Below, one piece after another: positions 5,215-6,841 of a stretch of DNA of 6,841 nucleotides. The DNA is from Clostridia bacterium (GTDB lineage: Bacteria > Bacillota > Clostridia > Christensenellales > Borkfalkiaceae). The notes under the pieces were generated by a model, which had not been told where the DNA came from, searched no databases, and saw only the letters and a program-made list of their open reading frames with translations. The DNA is taken from positions 1 through 6,841 of the forward strand of contig CAAFZH010000059.1 in NCBI GenBank assembly GCA_900767495.1. The letters are read 5' to 3'. Numbering within the stretch: position 1 is the first letter of the stretch; each line of letters opens with the position of its first letter. The translations under genes were made by a program, and so were the position numbers.

Positions 5215-6699
5215 ATGAAAAAAATAGGTTTCGACAGCGAAAAGTATCTTAATTTACAATCGGAGAAAATTCTTGAAAGAATAGACGAATTCGGAGGGAA
5301 ATTATACATAGAATTCGGCGGAAAGTTATTCGACGATTTCCACGCGGCGCGCGTTTTGCCCGGGTTTGCGCCCGACAACAAAATTAAAATGCTTTGCAAG
5401 TTAAAAGACAGAGCGGAAATAGTTATAGTAATAAACAGTAACGACATTGCTAAAAATAAAGTGAGAGCCGACCTCGGCATTACTTACGATCAGGACGTTA
5501 TAAGGCTTATAGACGTTTTCAGAAGTTACGGTTTATACGTACCGAGCGTGGTTCTGGCGCAATTCTCCTCCGAAAACGACGCGGCAAAGGCGTTTGAAAA
5601 AAATCTTGCCTCGCTAGGCGTAAAAGTATACCATCACTACACTATAAAGGGATATCCCGATGACGTTCCTCTTATAGTAAGCGACGACGGCTACGGGAAA
5701 AACGAATACATCGAAACCACGCGCGACTTGGTAATTATTACCGCTCCCGGTCCGGGTTCGGGCAAAATGGCAACGTGTCTTTCGCAATTATATCACGAAC
5801 ACAAACACGGAAATAAAGTCGGTTACGCCAAATACGAAACCTTCCCTATATGGAATTTACCCCTTAACCACTTTGTAAACCTTGCCTACGAAGCGGCTAC
5901 CGCCGACCTTAACGACGTAAATATGATAGACCCGTGGCACTTGGCGGCTTACGGCAAACAAGCGGTAAACTATAACCGCGACGTGGAAATTTTCCCCGTA
6001 TTAAACACTATTTTCGAGCAGATTATGGGCAGTTCGCCGTATAAGTCCCCCACCGATATGGGCGTTAATATGGCGGGGTACGCCATTTGCGACGACGCCG
6101 TTTGCGTAGAAGCCTCTAAACAAGAGATTATACGCAGATATTTTAAGGCTCTTGCAACGGAACGCCGAAACGGTCTTGAACCTGCCGAGTCCGCAAAAAT
6201 CGACTTGATTATGAAAGGCAACGGTATCAACGTAAACGACCGAAAGGTTTACGTTGCCGCAAATAAACTCGCCGAAGAACGCGCCTGCCCCGCCGCCGCT
6301 ATCGAATTAGACGACGGAACGATTATAACGGGAAAAACCAACGACTTGTTCGGTTGCTCGTCGAGCATGATTTTAAACGCGCTTAAATACCTCGGCGGCA
6401 TCGATAAAGAGATTGACCTTATAAGCAAGAATTCCATTATACCTATACAGGACCTTAAAATAAAGTATCTCGGCAGCAAAAACCCGCGACTGCATATAGA
6501 CGAAATGCTCATTGCGCTTTCCTCTTCCGCAGAACACGACGAAAACGCCGCCAAAGCCATTAGTTTATTGCCCAAGTTAAGAAATTGCGAAGTTCATACC
6601 ACCGTGCTTTTGGCGCACAACGACGAAAAGTTCTATCGTAAATTAGGTATTAACCTTACGTCTAATCCCGTATTTAAGGATAAAAACCAGGCGCACTGA
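5215..6699 (+). CDS. DUF1846 domain-containing protein
   Basis: Full-length member (494 aa) of the DUF1846 family, a conserved bacterial protein of unknown biochemical role that has solved structures but, to my knowledge, no assigned function. Family landmarks are IGFDSEKYL (4-12), KLYIEFGGKLFDDFHAARVLPGF (29-51), INSNDIAKNKVRADLGITYD (73-92), DVIRLIDVFR (94-103), the glycine-rich APGPGSGKMATCLSQLYHE (177-195), FPIWNLPLNHFVNLAYEAATADL (210-232), and NNDLFG/CSSSMILNALKYLGG-type sequence (375-395). The GPGSGK loop resembles a nucleotide phosphate-binding loop but does not match a strict Walker A. No signal peptide or membrane segment is visible, so the protein should be cytoplasmic. AAGGA lies 7-8 nt before the ATG. 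The stop codon overlaps the start of an ATP-grasp-like gene (TGATG), suggesting translational coupling and a shared pathway. The family identification is firm. The function is unknown. Confidence 0.92.
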   Translation: MKKIGFDSEKYLNLQSEKILERIDEFGGKLYIEFGGKLFDDFHAARVLPGFAPDNKIKMLCKLKDRAEIVIVINSNDIAKNKVRADLGITYDQDVIRLIDVFRSYGLYVPSVVLAQFSSENDAAKAFEKNLASLGVKVYHHYTIKGYPDDVPLIVSDDGYGKNEYIETTRDLVIITAPGPGSGKMATCLSQLYHEHKHGNKVGYAKYETFPIWNLPLNHFVNLAYEAATADLNDVNMIDPWHLAAYGKQAVNYNRDVEIFPVLNTIFEQIMGSSPYKSPTDMGVNMAGYAICDDAVCVEASKQEIIRRYFKALATERRNGLEPAESAKIDLIMKGNGINVNDRKVYVAANKLAEERACPAAAIELDDGTIITGKTNDLFGCSSSMILNALKYLGGIDKEIDLISKNSIIPIQDLKIKYLGSKNPRLHIDEMLIALSSSAEHDENAAKAISLLPKLRNCEVHTTVLLAHNDEKFYRKLGINLTSNPVFKDKNQAH

Positions 6700-6841
6700 T
6701 GAAAGCGGCTATTATAGTAAACGGGTTTACCCGTTCGGCGGGGGCGGATTATCAACCCGCGCGTTTAAAAGAAGAATTTGAAAAAGCGGGCTTTGCCGCC
6801 GAAATTATAAAAAACTACGGCGCGCTTTGCAGAATTGTAAA
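6699..6841 (+). CDS. N-terminal fragment of a probable RimK-like ATP-grasp protein (runs off the window)
   Basis: The start ATG shares its A with the DUF1846 stop (TGATG at 6697-6701). 47 codons are visible and the frame is open to the edge. The protein begins MKAAIIVNGF and continues with a QPARLKEEFEKAGF helix and an EIIKNYG strand. This beta-alpha-beta start, IIVN followed by a helix and then a strand, resembles the N-terminal preATP-grasp domain of RimK-like ligases. Those enzymes join an amino acid or other amine to a carboxylate using ATP. The ATP-binding core is outside the window, so this is provisional. It has only a weak upstream CAGG, and its translation is probably coupled to the DUF1846 gene. 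Confidence 0.5.
   Translation, partial: MKAAIIVNGFTRSAGADYQPARLKEEFEKAGFAAEIIKNYGALCRIV

Noticed and set aside
5106..5480. 124-codon minus-strand frame with hydrophobic N-terminus
   Set aside because: Antisense to the conserved DUF1846 N-terminus, and its end overlaps the divergent promoter region. No ribosome binding site was seen.

Overview
This window looks like chromosomal DNA from an uncultured, probably spore-forming member of the Bacillota (Clostridia). Four things point that way. A germination protease gene (gpr) lies divergently next to rpsT, as in Bacillus. The start of a Gram-positive type division and cell wall cluster (mraZ-rsmH-ftsL) is present. The Shine-Dalgarno sites are strong, and the SigA-type promoters sit at 16-17 bp spacing. 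A finer placement (for example a Christensenellales-like gut lineage) would be a guess. There are no tRNAs, rRNAs, insertion sequences, phage genes or CRISPR arrays, and no gene-free stretch exceeds about 165 bp.

Layout. The left half is all on the minus strand, so transcription runs right to left. gpr (2943-3755) is followed by a short, divergent glutamate racemase murI (2209-2910), which ends inside a GC-rich hairpin. A new transcription unit then begins with a consensus SigA promoter embedded in three 10-bp-spaced TGGT repeats, the expected MraZ operator. It reads mraZ (1626-2054), rsmH (694-1629, ATGA overlap) and an ftsL-like gene (35-652). A Shine-Dalgarno sequence for the next gene, expected to be a penicillin-binding protein, sits at the very left edge.

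The right half starts with rpsT (3889-4155, plus strand), divergent from gpr with back-to-back -35 boxes. rpsT and the alpha/beta hydrolase gene (4204-5049, minus) converge on a shared bidirectional terminator. The hydrolase gene is divergent from a DUF1846 gene (5215-6699, plus), and each has a recognisable promoter. The DUF1846 stop codon overlaps the start of a gene that runs off the right edge (6699-6841) and looks like the N-terminus of an ATP-grasp (RimK-like) protein.

Functional reading. MurI supplies D-glutamate for peptidoglycan. MraZ, RsmH and FtsL form the regulatory and division head of the dcw cluster. GPR degrades small acid-soluble spore proteins at germination. S20 is a primary 16S rRNA-binding ribosomal protein. 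The hydrolase and the DUF1846/ATP-grasp pair are accessory metabolic genes of unproven function. Most of the window is ordinary housekeeping. The oddities are a GPR with no room for a propeptide and an internal deletion, a murI start codon with no Shine-Dalgarno inside a hairpin, an FtsL with a long acidic cytoplasmic tail, and the DUF1846/ATP-grasp overlap.
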